Below, piece by piece: positions 19,441-31,499 of a stretch of 64,000 nt of DNA. This DNA is from Daphnia carinata (Eukaryota; Arthropoda; Branchiopoda; Diplostraca; Daphniidae), in NCBI RefSeq assembly GCF_022539665.2, contig NC_081337.1:594739-658738 (forward strand), in the 5' to 3' direction. Every line of letters starts with the position of its first letter. The stretch's first letter is position 1. The position numbers and the translations under genes were made by a program. Under the pieces are notes generated by a model, which saw only the letters and a list, made by a program, of their open reading frames with translations, had not been told where the DNA came from and made no database searches.

Positions 19441-21030
19441 AAATTATTCCAAATTCTACTCGCAAAAAAGTAAGCTGGGTTGTAGTGAAAAGAATTTTTT
19501 TTTTTAAGAAAAATTCTTTCTAACATTATTTTGATCTCCAAGGAACCTTATGGCTGGTGAAGATTCTCACACCACCGATCTCAAATTCCCAGAGCAAATG
19601 TTTCAATAGACTGGTCTAGGAAGAAAAAGTGCAGCACTGATGTTGGAGTAGAAGTGCCTAGATAAGTGTGATGGAAAGGCAATTCCAACTATAATAAGTG
19701 CGGGTCCTCGCTCCGAATACAACATTCGTCGCTACGTTAAGGTGAGAAACAGATATTTGAATCTATTAAGATGTTTCGGTTCCGTAATCTTTTTTTTTTG
19801 GGGGGGGGGGTTGATGTAAAGAGGAAACATCCTCGGCGATGAGCAGAGTTTGATCAGGACGTTTTCTTGCTTAATGACAGCTTAACTTCAGTCAGAGCAA
19901 CGGAGTCAAAACCTTCAGAGAACCGTCTGAAGCAAACCAAAGTGGCTACTGGCGAAGCAGGGCGTAAAGTGATTACTCTACAATCCACGGATGAAGCTAT
20001 TGATTGATAAGATATTGGAGTGCCATGTGACGAAAAAACTTTTTATAACTCTAACTTATACGGCACCGCTTTAGTAATAGTTGGCTGTAGATGTACTTCC
20101 ATTATACACGGTTGAGAAAAATGATTTTTGGAATTTACTGCAATTTTTCTCGCCAAAAAAATTAAATCAGTACGATGAAATTCTTCGGTAAAAAATTGCA
20201 GTTATGGTTCAAGGAACGCAAATTTAAAATGAAGAAAAGTTATATGACGGCTCATTTGTTAGTACGGCAGCCGACTGCTGGAGCAGCAGAGGAAGTCGTT
20301 TTTAGCAGTAACAGCCCATAGCCTTACAGCTGATTTAGAGCGACAGAATTTGTGCATGGTAATTCGTCGTATCAAAGGCGAACAGTAATACGATGTATTA
20401 GACAAGTTGCTAGAGGGCATCAACAACGAAGAATTGGAATTACGAAGTAACTAGCTGCGACTGTAACGGGCAGCGGAACAACTTCGTGAAAGATTTCCGG
20501 TTGTTAGGAAACACCTTATGTGCTTCCGATTCAATACCATCTGCTTTCCAAGGCAGTAATTCAACAACAAAGGATAATGTAACTCCGTTAGAAAAATTTG
20601 GAAGAAAAGAATTAAGACTGTGAGGACGAAGCAGTTTCCACGGAGGACAGTGATCCAGAGAACGAGCAGTTCCAAAGCGAACTTTCCAAGAAATTAAATA
20701 ACGACGAGAGCCAAAAAATGAAGAAAGGATTTTCTCAAATCCCTGCGGCCCAAAGAACCACGAAACGACGAAGAGATCGAGGAATTTTTAGCGGATCTAT
20801 CTTCATCCTTTGATAGCCTCTCTAAATATTCTATCTTTGAAAAATATTTTTAAGATGCAAACTGCTCTTCCGCCATCCGCAGCAGTGGAACGTCTCGTTA
20901 GTGCAGGGGGATCAATATTTAGACCAACCAGGAGCCGCCTAAGCGATAAAAATTTTGAAATGATTTTGTTCCTTAAAATGAACAGGTGGAATTAAAAGGA
21001 CATGAATTTTCTAAGAATGTGGTGTCTTTA
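19440..21030 (+). pseudogene. hAT-family transposase remnant inside the Pao copy
   Basis: Plus-strand remnant. Near 20075-20130 VLPLYTVEKNDFWNLLQFFSP and near 20245-20300 STAADCWSSRG match the conserved core of hAT transposases. The last piece, 20850-20990, reads [18 protein letters not shown] followed by [19 protein letters not shown], the hAT C-terminal dimerisation domain. Numerous stops separate the pieces. No terminal inverted repeats were identified. The Pao similarity stops before and resumes after this block, so it is a nested insertion. Confidence 0.75.
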
Positions 21031-22260
21031 ACAATTCTTGGAGGTTGAAGAAGCGCCAGCGCGTGCGCTCTTTTCAACAAATCCCAAACACGAGTGCGCT
21101 CAGTAATGGGCTGAAGAGCGCGGAGTTCATTTTTTTATGGTGAGAAACACATGTTAACGTTCAAGATCAGAAAGTCTTGTGGCAATGACGTGCTCACCAA
21201 GAGGTCCGTCTTGCGCATCATCTCTATTGTCTACGATCTGTGGGATTCTTCAGTCCTGTTATCATCCTAGTATAGTCTTTACTGTGACACTGGTCCAAAT
21301 AACTTGGACAATTTGAGTTCTTGTCAGTGCCGAAATGTTTTTGATTCCAACCTAGACATTGGACAAAGCAGCATCTTCACGTGTTTACGAATGCAAGTTT
21401 CATAGGCTTCCGAGCTGTAGCCCACTTCCATACCGTCTTAGAATACCAGTCGAAAAATGTCATTTATCATGAAAAAAAACACACGTTAGCCCAGAAAAAG
21501 GCCTGATGATTCCCAGGCTAGAGCTACAGGCTGTGGTAGAGGATCTAAATGTACCCCTGATAAATTTTCGAGAGCTAGAAAGCGATTTACGGCAAGTAAC
21601 CTCTACACGGGCTCACAAACTCTGCGTCCGTATTCAATAGTATTGGAAAAATGCTCCGAAACACAGGCCGGCGCCAATAGCGCCATGTTTCTGTAGTTGC
21701 CAATCCGCAGATCTCTGCAGTTGTGGTATCGGGACAAAGGGCGTCGACGATTTGGTCCAATTCCACGAAGGGCCCCACTTCCTGAGTCCTGATCATCGGA
21801 ATGGTCCACTTGTGAAGAGATAAAAAAAAGGAGAAAAACGGAACGTGAATGTGATTCGTGTTTTGGCTGTCAAAACCGAAGATGAAAATCACGTAATAGA
21901 TCGATGTGTAACCCATTTTTCTGTCGGTTGAAGCTCCAACGAATTTTAGCCTAGAGTTGAAGATCCGCCTACATACGCACTAGAATTCGTGGTGACAAGC
22001 TAACTGTCGGAGAGCTGACGGCTGATGAAATGTTAACGTTGCTAGTGCTGTGCATCAAACGTGTACAAGTATTTGCCTTCGCTGAAGAAACTTACGCCAT
22101 ACAGTAAGAATTTGGGCTTGCTGCGATTGCGATACTGCTCCCACCCGACCAGCTCATAACATAACGAATAGTCTGGGATCATCACACGATATATCTTCAC
22201 GTAAGGCTGAGAGATTGCTGACCGGTCTCTGTTCACTTTATTGGATACTCGCGGGACGTT
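21030..22260 (+). pseudogene. Second BEL/Pao copy, RNase H side
   Basis: Past the hAT block the Pao pol continues. TKRSVLRIISIVYDLW near 21200 matches the KR-x-LL-S-x-YDP phrase after the RT, and IFTCLRMQVS near 21380-21420 is a worn RNase H start. Near 22020 LTADEMLTLLVL may be a trace of the integrase region. Frames are heavily broken, and the right boundary is approximate. Confidence 0.45.
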
Positions 22261-23095
22261 AAGTGGAAAAATCCGCCATTAACATGTCAATAACTTTTGT
22301 GTTGAATCTCCAGCAATGGCCTTTCCATAAATTCTACCATGTTCCCCATTTACTGCAGCAGAAAAGCAGAAGCTAGCAGAAAAAAAAGATATTATAATTA
22401 TGTGCACGCGGTTACTGTTCATACAATTCAAATTCTTGTTCGTTTCAAATCAACGGCTGTTTTTAGCCCTTTCTTGCTTGGCTTTGGCAAGAGTTTTGCG
22501 TGCACCAACCATCATGTACATGCGCAAATTCATGATTCCTATCTGCCGTACAAATATAGAAATGAAAATAGCCGAACTGTAAAATAGTAAAATATAGAGT
22601 TAGCTAAAGCTGCATTTGTTTTGAAATGAGAACAGTTAGTTAATATGTATCAAAGCGTACTTTTTTGTTATATTTTCACTCAAGTTTTAACTAAAGCAGA
22701 AAGGGAAAAGAACTTGTTCGTTACATACACAGTCTACTTCGACATGAAAATTCAATAGTATCATGTAGAAAATGCTAAAAACACTGCCCTAATAGAACTC
22801 TGTCGTCACAGGAACATCGTTAAGATTTCCTTCGCATCCGAGCTGGATATCATTTCGATGTACGACAGATATCACAGGGAGTTGCTAGTGTAAGGACTCC
22901 CGATAAACTTTAAAGTTAAATAAGTTAGTTAGAATATTCCATGTATTATTCATGTTGTTTCCCCCCTCCGCCTCCCCACTGACCCTCTTTTCTCTTGTTT
23001 CGTTTTTTATTACCTTCTTCCGGACAACAGGGTGTCAACGACAGCACATTTATCAGTTGACCTCGCTTCTCGTGTGACACTTCTGTTTCTTTTTT
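22261..23095. other. Intergenic, no gene recognised
   Basis: AT-rich spacer. A frame at 22339-22587 has no family resemblance. Confidence 0.4.
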
Positions 23096-23099
23096 AGGA

Positions 23100-23452
23100 C
23101 CCCACGCCAAACTTTAGCGTCCCCACGCTAACTTTAGCGTCCTCAAGCTAAAAGCGCGGTATAAAACCCACATCCGAGCTGTGCTTTTTTTTAGTCCTCA
23201 CTTAGTTTTTCCCTCGTATAGTCGTGCGGTAGTGTCTTAGTGTATTAGTTTTTACCTTGTGCCAAGTGTTTGTGTAACTCCGAACTGTTGAGACGAAATA
23301 CACTGTGCCCAAACGCCCGCAGCTGCCGTATTTCTTGATTCACCCCTACAAGCGACTAGCCGAGACGACGACGCGTACCGACGTCGCCCTCGTTCTTCCG
23401 ACATCGCGCCGCAGTACCTTTGACCCTGTCCAGAGCCATGGCTCCCACGTAA
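23100..23452 (+). promoter_or_regulatory. Promoter-like module with a possible three-codon first exon
   Basis: A 20-21 bp unit, CCCCACGCYAAACTTTAGCGT, is present twice plus a partial third copy at 23100-23150, directly upstream of TATAAAA (23160-23166). About 270 bp downstream, ATGGCTCCCAC at 23438-23448 is followed by a consensus donor GTAAGT. This could be a gene's first exon or the LTR and leader of a retroelement with a splice donor. No matching downstream exon was recognised. Confidence 0.35.
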
Positions 23453-25015
23453 GTACCCTCGAACCCTAATTCTTCCTATCTTTCCTAAACTGTCACGTTG
23501 GCTGCCGGATCCTAACCCCAAAAAACTGTGCACCACCCACTAGAACCAGAATAATAGCTTTAAGAAATTAACCTGACTGTCGTCAGTATTGTGTGTGCGC
23601 GAATCCCCCAGTCCGTCAAACGTAACCGGGTCCCGATTATTGCACTAGTGTCCCCTCTTAGGGTCATCAAGGACGTCCAATGGATATCATTTCCTGGACG
23701 TCCCTTGTTGGTCCATATATGTATGTCCTCGAAATGTCCATGTACGGATATCCCTGTACCGTCCAGATCAAGTAATATAAGGATATCGCGCATATTTTTA
23801 CAGACATTAATCGGACATAGAACGGACCTTCCGTTCTTTTTAATGAAATGAATAATTAATAAACGTAACGAAACACTTGTTTATTGTGCAATTTCTTTTG
23901 CAGTATTGAAAAAAGACAATGAATGTTATTCCAGTAACACGTTTAATGGTAACTGAAAACAAAGGTCTGCGTTCAAAAATTCCAGCAGCATGACTGGATA
24001 TACTCGATAGGGCTACCTGCTAGCACTAAGTCACGGTGTCATCAGTCTTTTTAGTATCATGATTTCACAGGAACATCACGACTGGCGTCAAGTCTTCTTT
24101 GTTATGTCCAATTTAGTGGATGTGAACCAAAATCAATTCTTTTTCGTTTCACATCCTCTCAAATATAGGAGATATTAGTTAGGGCTTATAAAAAACTGTT
24201 TAAGATTCTTATCAACGTCTTAATCGAGAGGTTGATCAATCTGGAATGCTTCCCCTTCGTCTGGTGGTTCGCCGTTCGGATTGGCAGCTTCAACTGCCTC
24301 TTCTGACCTCTCTTGCTCTGGAGCTTTATTCGTGAAATTCTTGGTTTCCCATTCCAGCTTAATATGTTTGGCATTCCGAAATTGTAGAACCACTTTTACA
24401 CCCTCTACAAAAAACTGATGCTTACAACCATTAAAATAATCTTAATTACGTGAATCCACCGAAGATTGCACTAGTAATCAGCGATTTTTCGAGTCCGTGT
24501 TTGCGAGTTCTATTGCGCAATTTTTCCTCCCAATTAGATCCAGCTCTGACTTGAGAGAAAAAACTTTACTCCAAGCGGATTTCATGGCGTCTGATAAAGA
24601 CAACCCCCCTCCCCCAAGGCCACGGATTAATGCGACCTGACGTGAATAATAAATTACATGACATAACTAATAGTGCAATTTTTAAAATTAAATGATTTGC
24701 CACATACCTTTTTATAATATTGTTCTTTATCTGCCAAGCTTTCCTCGAACGGTTGAATCGGTCCAATAGCCAATAAAGGAATTAGTTAGTGCTCGGATTT
24801 GGTAGTTGCAAGCACCTTGCAATTGTTCCATATTATCTAACTGATTTCGATTGCAGTTAGTTTGGACATTAAAGCATTTTGCGTTTCTTGATTATTCGCT
24901 TACTCGCGCACTATCTTCGCTAGTGTGTCCGTAACCTTCACGTTTTCGTCCTAATTTGCCGCTTGCTCTATGTATGATGAAATCGTTGGACTAAAGCGTG
25001 TAACACAACGCTGAA
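23453..25015. other. Intergenic, repeat-bearing, no gene recognised
   Basis: Between 23640 and 23780 short GGAYRTCC-type palindromic words recur (for example GGACGTCCAATGGATATC and TGGACGTCCC), suggesting a degenerate transposon end. The rest is AT-rich. A minus-strand frame at 24374-24186 is charged but unrecognised. Confidence 0.35.
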
Positions 25016-25070
25016 CTTGCATCACCATAGCAGCAGGCCTGCTGCTAAACGATTCGACCTTCCGCTTTTG

Positions 25071-25242
25071 TATAAAATGTTCTCTAAAAAACCTGTAGAA
25101 TCAGTTGTTTTCCCTAGTCGACGTGAGCAAGTATTCTGTACTAAGTGTGTGTGTCCTTCAATAAAACTTTATTACCCTGACACCTGTGTTATCACTATTC
25201 CGCCACCCGTCGCCGCTTCCTACCATGAGCCCACTGTAAGTA
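25071..25242 (+). promoter_or_regulatory. Second promoter-like module with ATG plus splice donor
   Basis: TATAAAA begins at 25071 and an arthropod-type initiator TCAGTTG lies at 25101-25107, the expected 30-bp spacing. AATAAAA follows within the transcribed part (near 25160). ATGAGCCCACT at 25225-25235 is followed by GTAAGT. AATAAA just after a TATA/initiator pair is what an LTR R region looks like, so a solo LTR plus leader with a donor site is the favoured reading. Confidence 0.4.
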
Positions 25243-25555
25243 AACCAATACTCCTATCTATCTTTATTTTGTATTGCTTACTCTCCACAAATCGTGGCCA
25301 AGCTTTACAGTATCAAGAAATTTCGTCGGGATGTTTGCGATTACCTCTGGCTTTTCCGATTCAATCGAATTCATGGACATACCTCCGTTACTGTCCTGGT
25401 ATCGGTTATTGCATCCTTCGCAATACTACAAATAGTTAATATTTCATACATAAAAACATGTTGTTTATCCATTTCTCTATCGTTTGCAAAAAAATTATTT
25501 TAGGACCATTATTTTGTGGCGAAATTGTATTTTTACCAAAAGACTTTTTTGGGGG

Positions 25556-26000
25556 CTGGTTGGGACAGCAGATGTGCCTGAAATGGGACAGTAGTGGGTG
25601 GGGTTAAGGGCGGAGCTACAAAAATAGTACTCTACTAATTAGTAAAAAAATTACCTATTATTAAATTTATTGTTTTAAATAAAATTTCCAAAATGTTTTT
25701 AACGTTACCCACGTCACCTAAGAGGTTTTTTCACAGAATATTAGCAACCAAATATCGATTTTAGTAATCGATTTCCTAAGCCCGGTCCCTTCATTTTTTC
25801 CCTATCATTTTATAAGGAATTTCTTATGCTATAAGGAAAATTATTCATTTACATCTTATTGACAAATAAAAGTTTTCTAAAATAAAGAGTTCATTTAGTA
25901 GTATCCTGCTGATTTATTACAATTTTTTTAATGTATTTTATAAGTATAAACTGAGGCTGTCCCACATTACCCACCCTGGTGTCCCATTTCACCCAACACC
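25556..26000. repeat. Inverted-repeat element with AT-rich core
   Basis: The left arm (25556-25612) and the right arm (25953-26000) are inverted imperfect copies sharing GAAATGGGACA and GGGTGGG-type words. The interior is AT-rich and non-coding. This fits a MITE-like element of about 445 bp. A target duplication was not identified. Confidence 0.5.
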
Positions 26001-26439
26001 ACAGGCTTCTCCCTCAAATTTTTCAGAACTTTAAAATTCTGTAGACGGTACATAATTTCTTGTAAAATTCTGAAAAAATTCATGGAGGTAAAGGAAGAGG
26101 GGGGCAATATATTAAGCCAATCGAAAAGAAAATTGAGTAATTTGTGTCGAAGATATGAACGAAAAACAAAACATGTCCCAACACACCACAGTCTCCCCCA
26201 CCACCAGGTCCACCCGCAAAGAACTGATGGTTTGCAGCTAACGCAAGTTACTTTCGACTGACATCATGATTCGGTCGAAGATCACTTGCTATTCCATGTT
26301 CAGCTGGGCAAATATTAGTTCTCGTCTTCTCTTCTTCTGAGTACGCTCTTCATCCGAGCCTTATCCTCTTTATCTCAATCAGCCGTTTACTCATTTGAAA
26401 ATCAGTGGCTGCCAATTGGAATTCTTCGATTGTGACCAT

Positions 26440-27560
26440 TCTCAACGCATTTTGAATGCATTTTATTGCAAAATTTTCGTAATTTCATCTTCATGACCAC
26501 GTCTAATAAAATTTTTCACGAGACGGTGCAGGTTGTTTTCGAACAGTATTACTCGAACGCTGGTTGGAGAGCAACGAACGCGAAAATTTACAAACAAATG
26601 CCTTAATTCAATGGGCATTTCAAATTCGACTGCTTTGCCATTACCGTTCCCAGACACTACCATCAACCAGCAATTTTTTGCTATAAAGGCTTCTCTGAGT
26701 GCCGGATTCTGGATACCGATGACCATCCTCAAGTATGCAACCCTGGCTGCATCATGGACGTTGGTAAATGGTAAATAAAGACAGCGCTTTTCAACCTTTT
26801 TGACTTGAATAACGGCGGCTGAATGATAACAAGGTGGATACTTTAAATGCTCCCAAAGGCTTCAGGTGCACTTACATGTCTCATGACCAAGGACGTTGTT
26901 ATTTCATCCTATTCAATACGTTCGCGACCTTCTTGATTTTCTCTTATCTATATTTGCACAACCATGTTCTTAGTGCATGAACCTGAAAATATACTGTACG
27001 GTGGTAATGTGCGCGCAAAGCTCCAGATCAATGCGTGAATTGAATTTCAGTTACACCTAAGTGTTGCAAGAGACGACCAGGCTTTATCCACACAGTGACT
27101 GCTGTTGCTGTTGTTGAGCGAGTAGCTGCGACCGGTTATTCAACTTCGATAAGTGAGATATCCATTTCCGTTTAAGACCGGTACTTCCGTAAATGGTTTT
27201 GGGAAAGATTTTGTGCACATGTCACCATCCGTTCAAGGAAATTGCGATTAATGTCTTTTCCGCATGGATCCTGAATTAGGTTACTCATAACAATCTTGTT
27301 AAGTTTTGGTTCGCATCTAGATCAGAAATTTAGGCCCAAATCGTCTTGTTTGTATCATCTTTGGTTGTTGAAACCTCACTGACATCTACCCACATCAGCA
27401 GATGGGCATAGGGAAGACCCCGCTTTTGTAATTCGATGACACTAACTCTCGGAACAACAATCTCCAAAATCTGACGTTCTTAAATGTCCTTTATTAGTTC
27501 GTTCAGTTTAAGCTGATAAACCCTTTAAACAATATCTGGCCTATTCGGCGGCATTTGATA
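26440..27560 (-). pseudogene. Helitron Rep/helicase N-terminal remnant
   Basis: Minus-strand pieces match the Helitron-like N domain in order. Near 27520 a PDIV-x-RVYQLKLNELIKD-like stretch leads into VIELQKRGLPYAHLLMW (27450-27390), the rolling-circle HUH site. DPCGKDINRNF lies near 27240. VSAPEAF lies near 26870. The frame 26732-26463 (MRMVIGIQNPALREAFI, then MPIELRHLF) matches the zone after the Rep core. The usual HAH is YAH here. No helicase part or Helitron 3' hairpin was seen. Confidence 0.65.
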
Positions 27561-28204
27561 AACTGTTCTCGATATGCGTTATGCGATAGATAACACATTT
27601 ATGTTATCTACAACTGAATAATGTTGTTTCTTATAACGCTAAATTGTATTTATAATTGTTTATTCTAAAATGGTAAAGGTTATTTTATATGAAGACGGTA
27701 GATCTGTAGTGGTAGATATAACAGATAATGCTTTTTACTTTTAAGAGGCACTGTCAGGCTCTTCATTGCAAACCGGCCCCCAATACAGCAACCTGCCAGT
27801 AGCGAAGATGTTACCTCCCAAAGTGCTATTTCTACTACAGAATTCCAAAATGTCTTACTGCTCCTTGTCAATCCCACGTTGGGAAACCAAAGCTCTCCAG
27901 TATTGGGTAATAAACAAAACTAGGTTAAAACTTTACTTTTCCAAGTGTTCATATTTTTTTACTTAAAGCCTATAGATAATGTGTTCACGGTACATGCAGA
28001 ACGAGCATATACTTCATCATGGCTATCGTGGCTATCATTAATCAGTTTGGGTGGGTACGAAACATAGCATAAGATTATTGGATCGTATTATTATGAAAAC
28101 AAATAACTGTAGGTAAGGCAGGTTGTATTGTGGTTTACAGGTAATAGGCAAGTTTTACACAAATTACAATAGCATTTATAACAAAAAAAAATCCTCTATT
28201 AGTA
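27561..28204. other. Intergenic, no gene recognised
   Basis: AT-rich sequence with no supported coding frame. Confidence 0.4.
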
Positions 28205-29235
28205 TTGTGTATGGCCTCCTTTTGCATCGATCACGGCCTGGCATCGCCTACACATACTGCAAACGGATTTGCACAGTGTCTCACTTGCAATAGAATGTCA
28301 CGCATTGCGTAACACATTGAACAAATTAGCCGCTGATGTTCTGGGAATTTTTGAAGTCATGGAATCAGCAGTTCCCAGTCATTAAGCAGTTCCTAGACCT
28401 GCTCGATTGGATTAAGATCTGAGCTTTGCTATAGCCAGACCATATGTTGCCTGATACCTTATGGTAAAAGTTTAAGCCAAAATGAATAATTACTTATACT
28501 ATCCCAACATGGCTTAAGTATAAATTGTGTAGTTATAAAACGGAGAACTCACATAACAACACCCGTGCAGTTTCATAATACCTTTCGCTTTTTTCTCTGC
28601 AAATATCCCCTGCACAGTTTTGTAGCGTGTTTCGGGTCGTTGTCTTCCTGGAAGACGAAACCTAGCCCCATTAAGGAAAGCCCTGCTGGAATAGCCTGAT
28701 GGATAAGGATATTATGCTGTAATGTCCTGTGTTCTAATACCACGGTAACTAGTCGGATGCCGATGATAGAATGTAGATTAGGCAGATTGGTTGTGCCCAT
28801 GCTCCTCGGCTGGCTGTGACGCACTATATTTCTTCTCCAGTCCCCCACATAGCAACAGCGCTATCTGGTGGCTGTATCAATCATTACATATGGTAGACTT
28901 TTTGTCAATGACTATATTAGTGACTATTTGATGACTATTTGTGTCAAGGACTATATTAGCCTTGCGAAGCAAGACATTTAACATCCAACCCTTCCGTTTT
29001 ACATACCAAACTTCTGTATCACTTTTCGGATGCTTGTTTTCGATACTAGATGTTTCCTCCCTGAATTGAGTTCTTGCGTGATTTCGGTGGCAGTCTTCCT
29101 TCGGTTTCTTCCTAAAAGAGACACGATATATCTTTTGTTACGCTCTCTTAATACACTGTATCTTCAACGCCCGGTCTATTCAAAGTTCGATTGGTTTCGG
29201 ACAAGCGGCAGATTTTGTCATGTGCTGTACTGACA
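28205..29235 (-). pseudogene. Tc1/mariner-type transposase remnant
   Basis: Minus strand. The N-terminal part (29235-28900) contains, across frames, TATEITQELNSGRK and SIRKVIQKFG, the HTH end of Tc1 transposases. The clean frame 28848-28573 ends FVFQEDNDPKHATKL, the second catalytic Asp region. Near 28420 SSDLNPIEQV supplies the third acidic site motif, and near 28230 SMCRRCQAVIDAKGGH is the usual C-terminal end. Stops and frame changes occur between the pieces. The length agrees with a near full-length transposase of about 340 codons. Confidence 0.8.
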
Positions 29236-30059
29236 CTACAACCAATAACTCGCAATGGCTCTAAACGAAGAGCCATTACCACGCATAGCAAAAAAAAATT
29301 TCCTTTCACTAATGGACAATTCGTTCCTGCTCGTTGCCATTTTTGCGCCTTTCATTAGCGATAATAAACATCTACAACTAAATATTATTTACATGAAGAC
29401 ACCAAAATCAAAACTAACCAAAAAAAAAAACAAAAACCTGGTGAATTCAGCGTCTCAAGTGGGAGTAAGATTAACTTGTTTTGACGGGGAAAAACTAGTA
29501 TCGTCTTCACTTTAAAAAATTCCCTTTCCTAATATAGTTAATATTAAGTTATAGCACTAAAAAGCGATATAGTTTAATGAATATCCTATCAGTTAGTGTA
29601 ATTATGGGGTCTAGAAAACACCTCCTTCTATAACAAAAAAAGTTTTCAAAAAATGACGTAGTGCCATTAGGAATCCCATTAGCTAAACGCGGTGTTCGGG
29701 TATTTGATGATTAGCATGTTAGTCAAAAAGTCTTATAGATAGAAAATGTTTTAAAAAATATGCTGGATGGCGCACTACTTAATTAATATCAGGACAAAAC
29801 TATATTTTTTTGTCGTCATTTTTACTGGTCCTTTTTTACGTTTGCGTAAGCACTCCTATCGCCATAAGACACCGGGTAGAAAAGCCCCAAAAACTCTTGG
29901 TGTTCGGGTTATAGTCCGCTTTTGGCTAAATAATACACACACAACTTTTCAACGAAGCCTCCGGAATCGGTTCTTCATTTCCTGCTGGTAACCATCTGTT
30001 TAAGCTTGTCTCTTATATAACTTGCTTGTTCTCTAGCTGCCCGTCGCTTTCGGCCGTCA
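29236..30059. other. Intergenic, no gene recognised
   Basis: AT-rich sequence between the Tc1 remnant and the third Pao copy. No supported frame. Confidence 0.4.
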
Positions 30060-30770
30060 TTATCTACCCGGCTGGAACCCAGTCCTGTTGAACAGTTGCG
30101 CCTGTCTGCCGGAGGCCTGTCAGTGTGTGCCCGTCGCTTTTGCTGCCATTCTACTCCAGGACCACCTTCGCATTTTGCAAGTAATTCTTGTCATTATTCA
30201 TTTCCGTTTTCTTGCCCGCATTGGACGTATGTGACCGCGTCAATAACCGTTACACTCCACCGATATATCGTTGAAACTCGGTATTGGTTCTAGCGAGACT
30301 ACACATCGAAGTGACCAGCCTTGCACGGATCACCCCCGCCCGTCGCCATACGCTGGGCTCGTCTAGACTCCAGGCCACTATTTTACACTGAGTCGGTAGT
30401 CTCCGACAATTGAATTTTGCACCCAAGGAAAACTTCAGATACGCTGGGATCATCGATTTTAGACTCATTACTTGACATTTCATCGGTGGCAATTGACGGT
30501 TGGATCTACGGCCAAACGCGATACAGATACGCTGGGAACTACTCTCCCAAGCCCACTACGTTACACTAAGTCGGCAGTCTCCGACATTGGGACTGATATG
30601 CGATTACTATCATGTGACCAAGACGCATATTCCAAATGGTGGTCTTTCGAACAAAATATAGTAAAAATCCGTGCATTTTTTAGTGTCGGGCCGCATATTA
30701 AATCAACACCAGCAGGCGGTCTTCGCTCGATTCCAGCACCTGATAACACCGAAGCCAGGGCCTACTAGCG
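30060..30770 (+). repeat. Leader/LTR region of the third BEL/Pao copy
   Basis: Non-coding, with an internal duplication. TACGCTGGG and TTACACTRAGTCGGYAGTCTCC occur near 30345/30380 and again near 30530/30563, a period of about 184 bp. The phrase AGTCTCCGAC is shared with the leader of the minus-strand Pao element at 13.6 kb. It precedes the first ORF of this copy. Confidence 0.4.
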
Positions 30771-31412
30771 CTGGAAGGAGTCGGAGAAGACGAAAACCAA
30801 CGGCGTATTCCGAAAGCTACGCATCCCCGAGCCCTTTCCAGAACAACGCCCGAGCCGGTTGGTGTGGAAAAAGAATAGGCTTAGCCCCTATATCAGGCCG
30901 ATGCCTCAGGCCCTTGACTCGCCAGCTCAGTTCTTAAGCGAACAAGGGAGAGCTCATCTGGCGGCTCTAACCAAAGTCAGGGAGTCGCATTCATCAGTCA
31001 TAACAGCGACCCAGAAGGCAGCCGAGGAGGCCGAAGCGCACGCCCGGTTCCTATTGGAGACAAGCAAGTTGAGGCGAGACAAAGAAGAACTTCACGAAGG
31101 GAGCAAGCATTGGAGAGGTCGAGAGGCATAACAGAAAAATATACACTCCCAGTGCCCGTTCCATCACCGATCACAACGGCGCTAGCCCAGGATATAAAAG
31201 ACTTCACAGTCCCGCAACCAGCGTCTTCAAAGGAACCGAAAATGGTGCCGGCCAAAACGGCGAAATCGACGGGGGCAGAGACGCCCAAAAAGTAGAAGAA
31301 TGTTAACCCGGAAGATAGGGTGAGTAAGCAGTTGGCAAAGCGTCTGGCTTAGACAGGATTTGTATCATCGGCCGACGAGGACGTGATATTAAAGTCACTT
31401 TACTCGGCTTAA
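30771..31412 (+). pseudogene. Extra pre-gag ORF of the third BEL/Pao copy
   Basis: This is the plus-strand counterpart of the ORF at 7234-7890. In order and across small frame breaks it has FRKLRIPEPFPEQ, a charged coiled coil (TSKLRRDKEELHE, 31050-31100), a Pro-rich linker, and an acidic tail with SSADEDVILKSLYSA ending at a stop near 31410. The same order and the same YSA ending in two diverged copies support a real protein. Function unknown. Confidence 0.5.
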
Positions 31413-31499
31413 AATTTGTTTTCTATTTATGTTGTTGTTGTATAATCCCCTTGTTGGAAAAAAAGTGAAAACAGACAAAAACCCCTTTTCAGTGAGAAA

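Noticed and set aside
28861-29235. Plus-strand frame 29030-29233 as a gene
   Set aside because: It is antisense to the N-terminal part of the Tc1-type transposase remnant.
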